Positions 46,795 to 62,602 of a stretch of DNA of 64,000 bases are shown here, in pieces. Below the pieces are notes generated by a model. The model was not told the origin of the DNA. It worked only from the letters and a program-made list of their open reading frames with translations, and made no database searches. How positions within the stretch are numbered: position 1 is the first letter of the stretch; every line of letters starts with the position of its first letter. Both the position numbers and the translations under genes were made by a program. This DNA comes from Nageia nagi (taxonomy: Eukaryota > Pinophyta): positions 213,156,001-213,220,000 of the forward strand of contig JBITNC010000001.1 in the NCBI GenBank assembly GCA_050084985.1, written 5' to 3'.

Positions 46795-48493
46795 GTGGCC
46801 TGCGGTTCGATGCGTGTGTCTAGGTCGTAGCGAAGTATACTAAAGGAATGATCATGCGAGTAGACATCATAGAGACAAATTAGAGAGTCAGTTTAAGGTT
46901 AGAAGAGGAGTGCTCACACTCCATATTCATGAGAAGTAGGCCACCCATGGTCCTATCTTTAAGTCAGAAGTAGCTAGTTTGAAGATCCTTTATGCCTCTT
47001 GGTGGAGTTCCAGCTCCCATATTAGTCAGATTTATCAATCTTATCAGATTTATTAGATAATCAGTAGTTTATCATATGCCTCTTGGTAGAGTTTTAGCTC
47101 CACATTGCATGCCCCTTGGTAGAGTATTAGCTCCATATCAATTACCATACCTCTTGGTAGGGAGTCCAGCTCCCACAGAATCATCAGACTGAACCATCAA
47201 TGATAAGAGATGGTTGTACTCCACAAAAAAAATATATAATATCCAAAATGTCAAAAATATAGGTAATTATCATCTATGACCTCTTGGTAGATGGTTATGG
47301 ACCCTAGAGCTATCTTTTCTTTTTGCAGGATATCATTGGAGCCTAGCAATACCAACTAGAACTCTCCAACTCAGTCTCCCAAGCTCTAAGATATTCTTAG
47401 CTCTGAAAATGATAGTGTGACCAAATGAGGAAGGGTGGGGTTCCTTTTATAGAAATATTAGGGCACACACTTCGAGATAATTTCAATTTGGGCATTCAGT
47501 GTGCATGGGTAGGTAACCAGGTATCAATTTGGAATCTAAGGGTGATTCACCATGGCCTGATCTTCATATTTTTCGATAAATCCTCAAGAAAAGGGTCACC
47601 CATTATCTTAGTTGAAGATTGCCTACATTCTAAATCTACCAAAAAAAAACTACCCGCATTCCTTTTCTCAGTCAATCAGCTCATCCAAGTATCATAGGTA
47701 CATCATAGGTGCTTGATCAATGTTATATCTAGGATAATATTGCTTTGAATTTCATGTTTGTAGGGCTGTATTATCAGCTTATCATACCTCTTGGCATGGA
47801 GTTTCAGCTCCCATTTATCAATTCATTATGCCTCTTGGCACAAAGTTTTAGCTCCCATTTATCAGTTCATCATGCCTCTTAGCATGAAGTTTTAGCTCCC
47901 ATTTATTAGCTTATCATGCCTCTTAGCATAGAGTTTCAACTCCCATATATCTTACAGAGTTCGATTCTTATGCAACTGCAGCATACCTCTTGGTGCGAAG
48001 TCTCAGCTTCCATTATAGTTGTGTGGAACTTAGCTCTCTCTTATGTGTGGTCATGTGTGGTCATGTGTGTTATCATGGTTATCATGTCTTATCTTGTGAT
48101 GTGGTCTTGTCAAGTTATCATCAGGTCGTCATGTGTGGTTAGGTCATCTATCAGGTCATCATCTTGTGTATGTGTGTTGTCAGGTTTATTGTCATGAGTC
48201 ATCAATGTTGCGACAAGGTTATTAGACTATTAGATATATCAGACTATCACCTTCTATGGCATTCATATATCAGAAAAAAGATGCAAGGGGCAAGCATGCC
48301 CAAGGTAATATCAAAGGAAGTTTTCTCAACCCATCTCTAGTATTAGCAATGTTTGTCACAATTTTATTTTATGATTAACATTTATCAATGCTTGTAGAAT
48401 CTTTCATTGTTATGATATTTTGTTTTTACTTTGAATGCAAAATCTCTAATCACCTCATGTTTTCTATCGATTTCACATTCAAAGTGGGGCATC
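46795..48493 (+). other. T5 3' region with relics of antisense promoter and repeats
   Basis: It contains decayed 'cctcttggtggagt.cagctccca' repeats (about 46980-47180, 47780-47960) and one 97-bp type unit near 47950-48030. The segment 47360-47480 matches T2 16390-16510, the promoter side of the antisense PMD gene, including a TATA-like 'ccttttatag'. No PMD exon is present. It ends with AAAGTGGGGCATC. Confidence 0.75.
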
Positions 48494-49358
48494 TGTTAAC
48501 ACATAAAAATGAATTTATGTTTTTAAATCAATAAAATTAATGAAAACATGCTTGGTCTAAATATATGTCTTGAATGTGAATTTTATAATGATTATCTTGA
48601 ATATTGCATGAATTATCTTATTTATTGGTGTGATTATCTTGAATGTTGTGAATTAGCCTTGTTTATGTAGATGCATGCCGACCCATGGGTTATCTATTAT
48701 CTATATAAATAAGGGATCTAATACTAAGTCCATCATCAAGGATACACATGATCCCGTGTATGGTCTTGATAATGGTAATCATATCGTAAGGTGTCTCTTG
48801 ACACCACCTATCAAGTTGGATTTTATGTATCCCCCTCTTGCGAGCATTCTAAAGAACTGAGAAACCTATTTGATAATCATACTGTGATCATCTCAAGATT
48901 TTAGTGGGGGTATAGACTCATTGGAGATGGATCATAGCCTATCAAAGGCTACCAATGCTCCTCTATGGAAAAATATAGACCACTGATGTTCCTATCCAGT
49001 GGGATGAACATCACCCACAGCCTTCTTCTGTGACTTTTCAGCTTCATGATTTCAGGTGTGGACAACGTTGGATCTCAAGATTTTGTCATTAGCTTCATTT
49101 CAAGCACGCTCCGTGAGGTGGGTATGTAACTTCTATCTTGATAGGTGGTGTCATACATATATTTGATATATTTTATAGTCTAAGTTTTGTAAATAATTTC
49201 AAGTTTATCATTTGTTAAAATACTTGTTCTATTTCTACAGTTGATTGTCTCTTTCATTATTTTGTATAAATTGCTATTCGTAGCTTGAATACAAATATAT
49301 TTGGATTGTAGATATTTATCTGCTTATTTATTTACATGCCCAATTTTATTTGTAAACA
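48494..49358 (+). repeat. T5 3' LTR
   Basis: It pairs with 42116-43014 but lacks about 35 bp between two copies of TGTCTTGAATGT. The hairpin is perfect here: GGTGTC-TCTT-GACACC at 48790-48805. Confidence 0.92.
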
Positions 49359-49705
49359 TATATCATAATTTGACACATTCCATGTAGTCAATGGTGTACT
49401 TTCCCTACATCAATAATGATGTGCTTCTCTTAGGCCATCAGCAATGTGCATCTTCTAGATCAAGGGTTCCAAGCTTGGATGGTTGAGTTATTGATTCATG
49501 CACAAGAAGATTACCTATGAACTCATAACAAGTTCGATCCCAATCCTCTAAAAATTTATTACCATCTACTTTTGAGGATTGTATGCACACTTCATATCAA
49601 GTGCAATGCTTTTCATGTATATCTATTACGATCTGATATAGTATTTATTATATATTTAATTATATAGTGTAGACTATTTATTTAATTATATTTATTCATA
49701 TTTTA
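49359..49705 (+). repeat. T4 3' LTR, second part
   Basis: It continues the T4 LTR from 'tatcataattcaatacatt'-like sequence, matching 37605-37940. It has boxes at 49386 ('gtcaatggtgtactttc') and 49434 ('ggccatcagcaatgtgcatc'). Confidence 0.85.
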
Positions 49706-50745
49706 CACAATTTGAAATTTGATAATTGTAATATTAGTAGTAAATGCATCTCTAGTCATTAGTTCTCCCCTCTTTGAGGTATAGCATCACCTTAAGTGAT
49801 TTCATATACTATAAGCTCATTTAGAGCTCCAAGGATGGACCTAGTACTTCTAACTAGACATCAAAAATCTTGATGTAAGTAGATAGCCCTAAAGCATGGA
49901 CATTGGGAATGGAAGCATCCAAGATCCACGTTAGCCTTCTTAGGCACATGGATCAATGGCATTGATCACAAGGCACTCCATTATCACCCCCTCTTGGATG
50001 TTGGTATTTTGGACTCTTGGATGTGATTTCACTTATCCCAAGGCTCCATGTCTTGGATATTGCATACATGAGCACATAGATCATATCTCTCCATCATCAG
50101 ATCATCTTAATTCAAGATTTGAGGATGATCAATCTCACTTATAAAAGGAGAACTCATAGCCATTATTAGATATATTGAATTTAATTATTAACCCTTTATT
50201 TTAGATTGAGTGGAGACTTATCTTAGTACAAACTTTGTAAGTTGATAAAAATATTGTAATTGTGCTTTACTATTGCTTTATCAATACAATTACTTTATGT
50301 TGTCAAAATATTATTATATCTCTCTCTATGGTTGGATGTTGGATTTGGAAGCATCATTGCATTATCAAAATGCCATTTTTCCTTCTTGGTTTCAATGTTT
50401 GATCTGAAGTGTTATTTTCATTATTTAATTCCTATTTCAAATATGAAATTGGGATGTTAGATTTGTGGAGGCATTTTGCATTATTAATTGATCATTTTTC
50501 TCCATGATTGATTCTATTGGAATATTGAAGAGATTGCATGTTTGATTGCTGTGATTATTAAGCATAACTAGTCATTAGGGTATTATGAGTATTTTTATAT
50601 TATTATTGCTAAATTTATCTCTCTTAGTAAGTTGTTGGAATATTGATGCATTTTTGAGCTTATTTTGAATATTTTGGAAGATAAAAGCTAAATGTCCCTC
50701 TCTTAGGATATGTTTGAGGAGTCATCCCAGAAATGGCTCATCATA
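49706..50745 (+). repeat. K1 3' LTR, second part
   Basis: It resumes the K1 LTR at 'attgtaatattag', matching about 32300-33490. It ends 'ctcatcata' and is followed by the duplication AAATA. About 45 bp of the K1 LTR is missing at the T4 junction. TATA-like TATAAAAGG lies near 50141. Confidence 0.88.
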
Positions 50746-50750
50746 AAATA

Positions 50751-51151
50751 ATACTTTCCTAATTTTATTTTTAAATCTTATTTGGCATTTAATGATAAGT
50801 ATTTTTTCACTTATCTAGTCTCTAGTTACTTTGTAATATCATCGAACCAATTCTTTTTAACCATTATGATAATTAGTATCTAAGGTTATTGATCCTCTTC
50901 ATGTAGTGAAATGTTTGCAATGAGTTCACAAAGTCCTTTACCTCTTACTAACTTCATTGGATTAAAAATTAAATTATGTTTTTATACCTTATACACCCAA
51001 GAGCTTCTGAGAAATCCTAATTCATTCTAAGTTAAAATTATTTTCATAGATAAATCAAGTATCATGATAGTCACTTAGTTTACAATAATAGAATATTTTA
51101 AATTCTTTATTTCGATGCCCATCGTAAATGCTTATTTTTCAAGGAATCTAT
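50751..51151 (-). pseudogene. H2 end of RT-linked RNase H and linker
   Basis: The minus strand gives 'FNPMKLVRGKGLCELIANIS' (usual form KPTKLVRGQGLCKLIAES), then 'NWFDDITK.LETR.VKKYLS' and 'KIKLGKYYF', which leads into the zinc domain at 32006. Only this short linker separates the first RNase H from integrase, so no aRNH lies here. Confidence 0.85.
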
Positions 51152-52255
51152 TATAATATCCCCAAAAATCACAAAATGCGATTTTTGTTAAAGTGTAATA
51201 TTCCAAGTTGAAATATTACTACTTAGGAATTTATATATATTTTTATATTTTTCTAACTAGCTCAATTCAAATCAGATCTGTAAATTGAACAAAAAATAGA
51301 GCTAGAAATGAATTTTATTCTTCAAGAGCTAGGATGTCCCAAATGGATAAGTACAATACTCAAGGAAAAATACCCAAATACTCAAGAAGGGGGATGTTTG
51401 CCCTCATAAGGTAGATTTGGACAATCTAGCCCTGCAAGTTCTTCAATCTCTTCTCCTTAATGCTGGACAAGCCTCCTCACACTGATTCCACTGGTCTAGA
51501 TCTAGGATGTGCCTCCTCACACTAATTTGGTAGGTTAGATTTGGATCTGGAATATGGCTGCACTGGCTAGATCTAGATCTACCCCACTAGCTTGATCTAG
51601 ATCAGGGATGGAATAGTTCCACCACACTGGGTTGAACTATTCTAGTAACTCCACCTCATTGGCTCCAGCTACTCTAGCAACTCCACCTCACTGGCTCGAG
51701 CTACTATCCTACCTTAGGTAAGAACTCCTCCACATTGGCTTGAGCTCTCCCACTAAGCTAGCTAGAAAGCTACAACTCCACTAGCTACTAACCCCCAAAA
51801 AGAGATAAAATTTGATGATCTTCAAGCATTCCCCAAATGATGCATCCCATCTCCTCTTATAACAAGATCTCTCATACCTTGGAATCACCCAAAGTGCAAC
51901 ATCCCTCTTCTGGTGTCTTAGGATGACAAATTAAATCATCTAGGGACCTAGGAAGCCCAACATCCCATAATGGTTGCTTAGAGATGCCAAATTACAAGAT
52001 CAATGGCTCATAAATGCAACGTCCCATTATGAGAGACTAATATTGCATTAATTACAAATAATTGAGCTAGATTAATAAAATAAAATCCAAGGGTGAGTGC
52101 CTCAAGGGTCTCTTTAGCCTTAGTTACAAAAATAAATGCAAAATATAAATAAAATACTCCTAAATTAATTTATTTTTGGTTTCTCCTCTTTTGCCATGAA
52201 CGTCACACTCCAAGAGGAGAGAAAGTGGACGTTTTACAAATTTGGGGACATTACA
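51152..52255 (-). repeat. K2 3' LTR
   Basis: This is the left copy on the plus strand. It carries GA/CT-rich tandem words of 'cactggctagatct' type near 51480-51780. Confidence 0.92.
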
Positions 52256-52890
52256 AGTCTCCCCTTCTTGAATTGCTTATCCCCAAGCAACTTAAGATAA
52301 ATTTGCCCTTCTCTTTCCCATCCTGAAAAGCTGTAATGCAGATGAAAGAATAAGGAGAAAGAGTTTCAATTTTCTATTGCAAGTGATGGCCAAAATGTCT
52401 ACCTTCATAGCTCCATAACCCAATGTCCAAGTCCTGAATGAAATCAAGGAGTGCTAGTGGGTTATCTTCTATCCAGGACTACATCACATGATGGGAGGGA
52501 GAATCTGCAATTTTAGCAAGCATGAATACATTCATCCCAACATCCCAATGGTCTAAGTGGCTGAGTGGTTCATAAGGAAAAGTATGATGAAGTAATACCA
52601 AATCTCCAATCCCTCTATTTCTCATTTTAAGCAAGATGATGGATAATTTGTCCCAAAAAAATTTGTAGCAATATACTTGTAACAGGGACATATATGCCAA
52701 AGAGAAGTAAATCTAACCAGTAAGTATTACCACTTATTTCCAATCTTCAATCAACCTCCAACTTATTATCTAGAAAAAGAACACTCTTAACCAATTCGTT
52801 AGTGGCTAAGCAAATATGGGCGTGTTACCTTGGGACTAGGTGATGTCTTGCATGGTAGTTCTATTTGGGATGTGAGGAATGATTTGATGT
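52256..52890 (-). pseudogene. K2 tail of the open frame
   Basis: The gag-protease frame continues in phase past 52893 and through 52700-52479 ('GIGDLVLLHHTFPYEPLSHL'). I do not recognise this part. A purine tract (minus strand AAGAAGGGGAGACTT) lies against the LTR at 52256-52275. Confidence 0.5.
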
Positions 52891-52892
52891 TA

Positions 52893-54536
52893 CTACTTTG
52901 GATCTTCTATTACTTCCAATCGATGGGCTTGTGAAGTGGCCCTATTGCTGCCCTGTAATCCTCTCATGATGACCTCCTTTCCATTTGCCAAGAACTTCAT
53001 TTCTAAGGTGTCATAATTTGTCCTAATCTCCCCCAAAGTTTTCAGCCATTGAATTCCAAATACCATGTGCAAGGTCCCTCCCATGGGATATACATAGAAA
53101 TCACTTCTCATGGAGTAATTATTGGTCTCAACTGGAAGTTATCTAATCACCTTATTACAAAATAAGATCTGGCTATTAGCATTGGCCACATTGAATCCTT
53201 CAAAAACATCCATCCTTACTCCTTTCTTAGTAGTAAATAAAGCATCAATGAAGTTGTGAGATGCCCCTCCATCGATAAGAATAGTCACTTCTTCTCCTAG
53301 AGCTCTTCCCTAAATGTACAATGTGGGGCAATGGGGTGCTCCACTAATGGTGGCCAAGGTGCCATGAGTGTAAAACTCTTCCATAAATTCTAAAATGCTC
53401 CATAGATCTGATTCAGGTTCCCCCATCTCCACTACCTCTACATAACTGAGTTGCACCTTCCCATTACAACGATGGCCTAGCTCCCATGATCCTCTATAGA
53501 CAAAGCAAATTTTCCTTCTTCTCATTTTAGAATGTGAGATCTCTCAATCCCTCTATGTTTGCTCCAATAGCCATGCATTTCTCCTTGGTGGAGATGTGAG
53601 CCTTCCTTAGCTCCCATTCATTTTACTTGTTGGCATAATTTGTTACTGGGTTGGCTATGTCCTTCCTTGATTTCTCTTTCCTTAGATTATACTGGTTAAT
53701 TCAAGTGCTATGACCCTTCTGATTACCTCATCAAGATCATTTGGCTCAAATGATTTGATAGATGCTCTAATATTTTCATTCAAACCCTCCATGAACATAG
53801 TTCTTCTAGCTTCTGATAGATCTGAAACCATAATAGAAACATTCATAAATTCATCTACATATTCTTCAACTATACCTTTCTTTTGGATCTTGGTGAGCTC
53901 ATGGAAGTAACTTTCTTTAGTCTTCTTTTCAAAATGTTCCAGCAACCTTTGGCAAAATTCATCAAAATTTGAGATCTGCTAATGCCCCAACATTTTCAAT
54001 CCATGGTTCCACCACTCATAGGCTCGTACCTTCAGGGAGAGTGTGGCAAAATGTATGGCCTCATCTTCTACAATGGAATTGAAAGATAGGTACATTTGGA
54101 GCTGGTGAATCCATCCTCTTACTAAGATCCTTGCACCTCCATCAAATTTCTCTAATTAGATCTTCTGTAATGGCTCCTTAAAGATAGGTGGGCATCCTCC
54201 TTGTCCTCCCTCCAATTGTCCACAAAATTCTTGGAAAGATATGATGTTTCTGTACTCTACTAGTTTGGCCATGTACTCATCGAACAATTGGTCGAGCCTC
54301 TCCCAATGTCTCTGATAGATCTCCTCTAGATCTTCCTCTTTTCTAAAAAGAGGCTTAGGTGGAATAGGTACAAACTTTTGGTAACAAGATCTAGCCTCAG
54401 ATGAGCTCTCTCCTTGGCCGTTTCTATTCTTTTAGCTGGGTGGTGGAGTCTGGTTCCCTCTTTGGGATGTGAGTATCTATAATTGTTCCATCATCTTCCT
54501 TAATGCGTCTAGGATGGCTATGTTGGAATCGGCCAT
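52893..54536 (-). pseudogene. K2 gag-protease
   Basis: ATG at 54536 ('MADSNIAILDALRKMMEQLQ') opens a frame of about 550 codons with no shift. The open pieces 53945-53682, 53525-53310 and 53111-52893 are all in phase. Domains in order: the retrotransposon Gag core ('FHELTKIQKKGIVEEYVDEF'), a CCHC knuckle at about 53505 (CFVYRGSWELGHRC, second Cys to Tyr), then an RVP_2-type protease ('ISGAPHCPTLYI' near 53340; 'LHMVFGIQWLKTLGEI' near 53065). About ten stops break it. The host H2 gene is on the same strand but in an unrelated frame. Confidence 0.85.
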
Positions 54537-54692
54537 TTCCCCTTATCCAACTTCCTCCCACTCTTCAGATCCCTCTAGATCTATTATGTCTCTCTCCTAT
54601 AAGCTCGGTTGGTAATTAGGATCACTTCTTCCTCTTAAGTAGTAATTATGGATCTTAGGTGACATGAGCTAATACAAGTTGGCAGGAAAAAT

Positions 54693-54706
54693 TGCTCTGA
54701 TACCAC
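54693..54706 (-). promoter_or_regulatory. K2 primer binding site, Met-initiator tRNA
   Basis: The minus strand reads GTGGTATCAGAGC directly after the 5' LTR, a full match to the usual initiator tRNA-Met site. Confidence 0.93.
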
Positions 54707-55836
54707 TGTAATATCCCTAAAACTCACAAAATGCAATTTTTGTTAAAGTGTAATATTCCAAGTTGAAATATTACTACTTAAGAATTTATATATATTTTTA
54801 TATTTTTTTAACTAGCTCAATTCAAATTAGATCTGCAAATTGAATAAGAAATAGAGCTAGAAATGAATTTTATTCTTCAAGAGTTGGGATGTCCCAAATG
54901 GATAAGTACAATACTCAAGGAAAAATACCCAAATGATCAAGAAGGGGAACATTTGCCCTCACAAGGTAGATTTGGATGATCTGGCCCTACAAGTTCTTCA
55001 ACCTCTTCTCCCTAATGCTAGATGAGCCTCCTCACACTGATTTGGTTGGTCTAGATCTAGGATGTGCCTCCTCACACTAATTTGGTAGGTTAGATCTAGA
55101 TCTGGAATATGGTCACACTGGCTAGATCTGGAATATGGTCACACTGGCTAGATCTGGATCTACCCCACTGGCTAGATCTAGATCAAGGATGGAATAGTTC
55201 CACCATACTGGCTTGAACTATTCCAGTAACTCCACCTCATTGGGTTGAGCTACTCTAGCAACTCCACCTCACTAGCTCAAGCTACTATCCTAGCTTAGGT
55301 AAGAACTCCTCCACACTAGCTCTAGCTCTCCCACTAAGCTAGCTGGAAAGCTACAACTCCACTAGCTTCTAACCCCCAAAAAGAGATAAACTCTGATGAT
55401 CTTCAAGCATTCCCCAAATGATGCATCCCATCTCCTCTTATAACAAGATCTCTCATACCTTGGAATCACCCAAAGTGGAACATCCCTCTTTTAGTATCTT
55501 GGGATGACAAATTAAATCATCTAGGGACCCAGGAAGCCCAACGTCCCACAATGGTTGCCTAGAGATGCCAAATTACAAGATCAATGGCTCATAAATGCAA
55601 CATCCCATTATGAGATACTAATATTGCATTAATTACAAATAATTGAGCCAGATTAATTAAATAAAATCCAAGGGTGAGTGCCTCAAGGGTCTCTTTAGCC
55701 TTGGTTACAGAAATAAATGCAAAATATTAATAAAATACTCCTAAATTAATTTATTTTTGGTTTCTCCTCCTTTGCCATGAACGTCACACTCCAAGAGGAG
55801 AGAAAGTGGACGTTTTACAAATTTGGGGACATTATA
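54707..55836 (-). repeat. K2 5' LTR
   Basis: On the minus strand it starts TATAATGTCCCC and ends GGGATATTACA. It is almost the same as 51152-52255. It has one extra 'gctagatctggaatatggtcacactg' unit near 55110-55150. Confidence 0.93.
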
Positions 55837-56341
55837 TCTATATTTCTCTTTGAAACATTTTAGGGCATGAATCATGAACATAATAGGATGTTCTTTTCCC
55901 TTATCATTAATCTAAATAAGGATCAAAGAAATTTTATGCTCTAAATCATGGATATGCATGTTAAATAGCTTCTTGAAATCTAGTTGAACCATTGTTGGTA
56001 TGCTTGTGAGGGCCTCTTATTTTTTGAATGCCAATTTATCTTAATTAGACCATTTAAACTACACATCTTTATTCAAAATTTTTCTAAGGAAAAAATCAAT
56101 TTCAAAAACATCAAAAATGAATATCCTCAAAAAATTTAGTTTATTGAAAAATAATTATAGAGAATTTTTACTTGTTGGTAATAGGATATTTTTGATAGTG
56201 AGAACTCTTTCAGGATCAATTTGAGCTCCTTCTTTTGATACAATGTGGCCTATAAGTTCCCCTGAGTAATGCCAAAGATATATATTTAAAGATTTGATAT
56301 ATATTTAAATATTTTTCAAACTCTTTACAAATCTCAAGCAC
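55837..56341 (-). pseudogene. H2 RT thumb and RT-linked RNase H
   Basis: The minus strand includes 'KWSN.DKLAFKK.EALTSIP', 'VQLDFKK', and 'KGKEHPIMFMIHALKCFKEK'. This is the connection region and RNase H. It is cut by K2 at 55837 and continues at 51151 ('FLEK.AFTMG'). Confidence 0.85.
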
Positions 56342-57100
56342 TTATGGGACATGTTTCACATGCTCTTCCCTCTTCTTTGAAATTATAATCATATCATCAA
56401 AATAGATAACAATGATTTTATTTAACATATCTTTAAATAGAAAATCCATCACTCTTTTGAAAGTTGCTCTAGCGTTAGCTAACCCAAAATGCATCCATTT
56501 GTAAGAAAAAGTACCCCAAGGAGTGGTGAAAGTTATCATAAATTGATCTTCTTTTGCAAACTATATCTAATTATACATTGAATATCTATCAAGCAAGGAA
56601 ATATTTCTAACTCATTGATTGTTTATAAGATATGATCCACCATGGGTAGTTGATAGTTATCTTTGATAGAGACTAGATTAGAGTTCTTGATATTAATACA
56701 TATTATGATGTATCCATTATTTTTCCTTATTGAAATGATATTATCTACCCAAGAAGAATGTTTGATTGGGAAAATAATTTTATATAATGTTATATGCTAA
56801 CATTTTCTCTACTTCCTTCTTAATCATCCCTTCAATTTCAGAATTGAAACATCTTATATCTTTTGATGCAAGAATATTGAATTATATTTTAATGGAATGA
56901 TATGTTAAAAGATGTATTTTCTAAATTCTTTTAAATCATGATAATTCCATGCAAACATGCTTTTAAATCATTTGGAAACTTTTAGCAAGTCTTTTCTTTC
57001 ATCAAGAGTACATTCAATACTGATCAACAATTTCTATAGTTGACCATTTGGATTTAGATTAAATGTGATAATGGTGTTAGATATCTCTTTTATTAAATCT
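56342..57100 (-). pseudogene. H2 reverse transcriptase
   Basis: From right to left on the minus strand: 'FKSMFAWNYHDLKEF' (pre-RT linker, near 56960), 'PIKHSSWVDNIISIRKNNGY', 'SIKDNYQLPMVDHIL', 'TFTTPWGTFSYKWMHFGL', 'VIYFDDMIIIS'. The catalytic motif is YFDD near 56420, with both Asp kept. The 'KDNY.LP..DHIL' wording is typical of Tat elements. Stops and small shifts are present. Confidence 0.9.
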
Positions 57101-57760
57101 ATATGACTAAAATGATCATTCATATCTTACAATTTTTTTAATTCAATCATGCTAGTTGGGATCCCATTTGAATCTAATTGAATCACTCTATTAAATTCTA
57201 CAAATCTTGATGAATATTCTTTAATGCATTGCAAAAAATGAAAGAATTATTTGTCTAAATTGAATACTTACTAATATTCCAAATTTTTAGGCATAGCTAG
57301 CCTAAAACAAAACTCTATCTAATAATGCTCTAGCCCAAGTGATGGATCTAGCTTAATCATAGATGTTGAAACTACCAAATAATTTGCTTATGTATTTTGA
57401 CTTTGAGTAATCATAATTATATTGAAAGAGTTAAACAATTCAATAATGTCACAAATAAGATGTTTTTGTGATCATAATCTTGGATTTTTATTTTGGAATT
57501 AGTTTTTAACTTATTTGACCACTAACTCTACATATTAAAAAAAACAAGTTTCAAATCTATAACTCTTTCCTTATTATTGTTAATCCTTGGTATAAGGCCT
57601 CATACTCTATAATGTTGTTGGTACAAAGGAATGTTAATTTCATTGAATATTCATTCCTTGATCGATTTATTGCTATAAAACAACACCTATGCCATTTTGT
57701 AATGCTACTCAAACTTTCACCATCTAAAACCCTTAAATTTAAGACTTTTTTTTATCATTG
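57101..57760 (-). pseudogene. H2 second RNase H (aRNH) upstream of RT
   Basis: The minus strand reads 'LDGESLSS' and 'YSMKLTFLCTNNIIEYEALY' (57740-57570). A shifted tail follows with 'FNIIMITQSQNT.ANYLVVS'. Then the linker 'FFHFLQCIKEYSSRFVEFNR', 'IQLDSNGIPTSMIELKKL' leads directly to the RT at 57050. The aRNH therefore precedes RT in this element, unlike T1, T3 and H1. Confidence 0.8.
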
Positions 57761-62024
<4,264 letters not shown>

Positions 62025-62602
62025 TGTAACATCCCAAAGTGACCTTAGTCCTTTCTCACATTTATTGTTTTAATTTTCACTTTATTTTACTAACAACCTT
62101 AAGTAGAAATTAAAATTTTGAAAGAATATTCCTTGCCCTTCCTTTTTGAATTTAACTTTCAAAAATTCATAGCAAGAAATAAATCACACATTTTACCTAT
62201 GATGGTCACCTCAATCTATAGGATAATTGTTAATCCACACACATATATCCACAAACACCATTCATTATGAAACTCAACATTCTTGGGTACTCTACCATGC
62301 AACTATATGATCTATAATGGTCATTGGGGTTTGTCAACGAATCAACACAAATCATTTCCTCACTCTTACGTTTTTGTTCCCATCACCAATTCACCTTTGG
62401 TTCCTAGGGCCTTCGATTGCTCTTTTCATCTCATAGTAACCTATTACTTGCATCAAAAATCTTGAAGCTAGCATCAAATTGATATAAATAATACATATTT
62501 CCACTTAAAATTGATCATCACATAGCAATGGCTCAAATATGATTTCATTTACACCCTCGATAATGTTTGAGGTCGATTAGTGCCATTGGATGGGTCATTA
62601 CA
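62025..62602. mobile_element. Probable solo LTR
   Basis: The 578-bp unit starts TGTAACATCCC and ends GGGTCATTACA, so its ends are inverted (TGTAAYRWCCC). It is chromovirus-like in style. The flanks TGCTT and CATTT do not match, so the insertion may have rearranged. Orientation is not settled. Confidence 0.6.

Larger units (their letters stand above)
42116..49358 (+). mobile_element. T5, Tat-type element with internal pol deletion (sister of T2)
   Basis: LTRs at 42116-43014 and 48494-49358 start TGTTAACACA and end TGTAAACA. The 5-bp duplication TATAT is perfect (42111-42115 and 49359-49363). It holds gag, protease and part of RT, joined in frame to the end of integrase. It is the innermost element of the nest and the best preserved pol in the window, with pol in a single frame from 44593 to 46794 apart from stops. 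Confidence 0.94.
37215..49705 (+). mobile_element. T4, non-autonomous Tat-related element carrying nested T5
   Basis: The 5' LTR is 37215-37959. The 3' LTR starts at 41728, is interrupted by T5 at 42116, and resumes at 49359. The body of about 3.8 kb has no PR, RT or integrase, only a decayed ORF with a zinc-knuckle-like motif. The LTR start and polypurine tract are like those of T1, so it is probably a T1-related non-autonomous element. The right border is uncertain (49705-49724) and no clear target duplication is visible. Confidence 0.8.
32007..50745 (+). mobile_element. K1, chromovirus-type LTR element carrying nested T4 and T5
   Basis: The 5' LTR is 32007-33490 and the 3' LTR is 36957-37214 plus 49706-50745, split by T4. 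The 5-bp duplication AAATA flanks the whole (32002-32006 and 50746-50750). The primer site matches Met-initiator tRNA. The body is only about 3.5 kb. It lacks RT but keeps the integrase end and a chromodomain. It inserted into the H2 pol gene on the opposite strand. Confidence 0.9.
51152..55836 (-). mobile_element. K2, gag-protease-only chromovirus-type element
   Basis: LTRs at 51152-52255 and 54707-55836, with the perfect duplication TCTAT (51147-51151 and 55837-55841). The primer site lies at the right end, so the element is on the minus strand. The body of 2.45 kb holds one frame with gag and protease and no RT, RNase H or integrase. It inserted into the H2 RNase H, just after 'CFKEKYR'. 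It starts TGTAATGTCCCC like K1. Confidence 0.93.

Noticed and set aside
62283-62465. 60-codon ORF as a host gene fragment
   Set aside because: It lies inside the probable solo LTR and has no recognisable domain.
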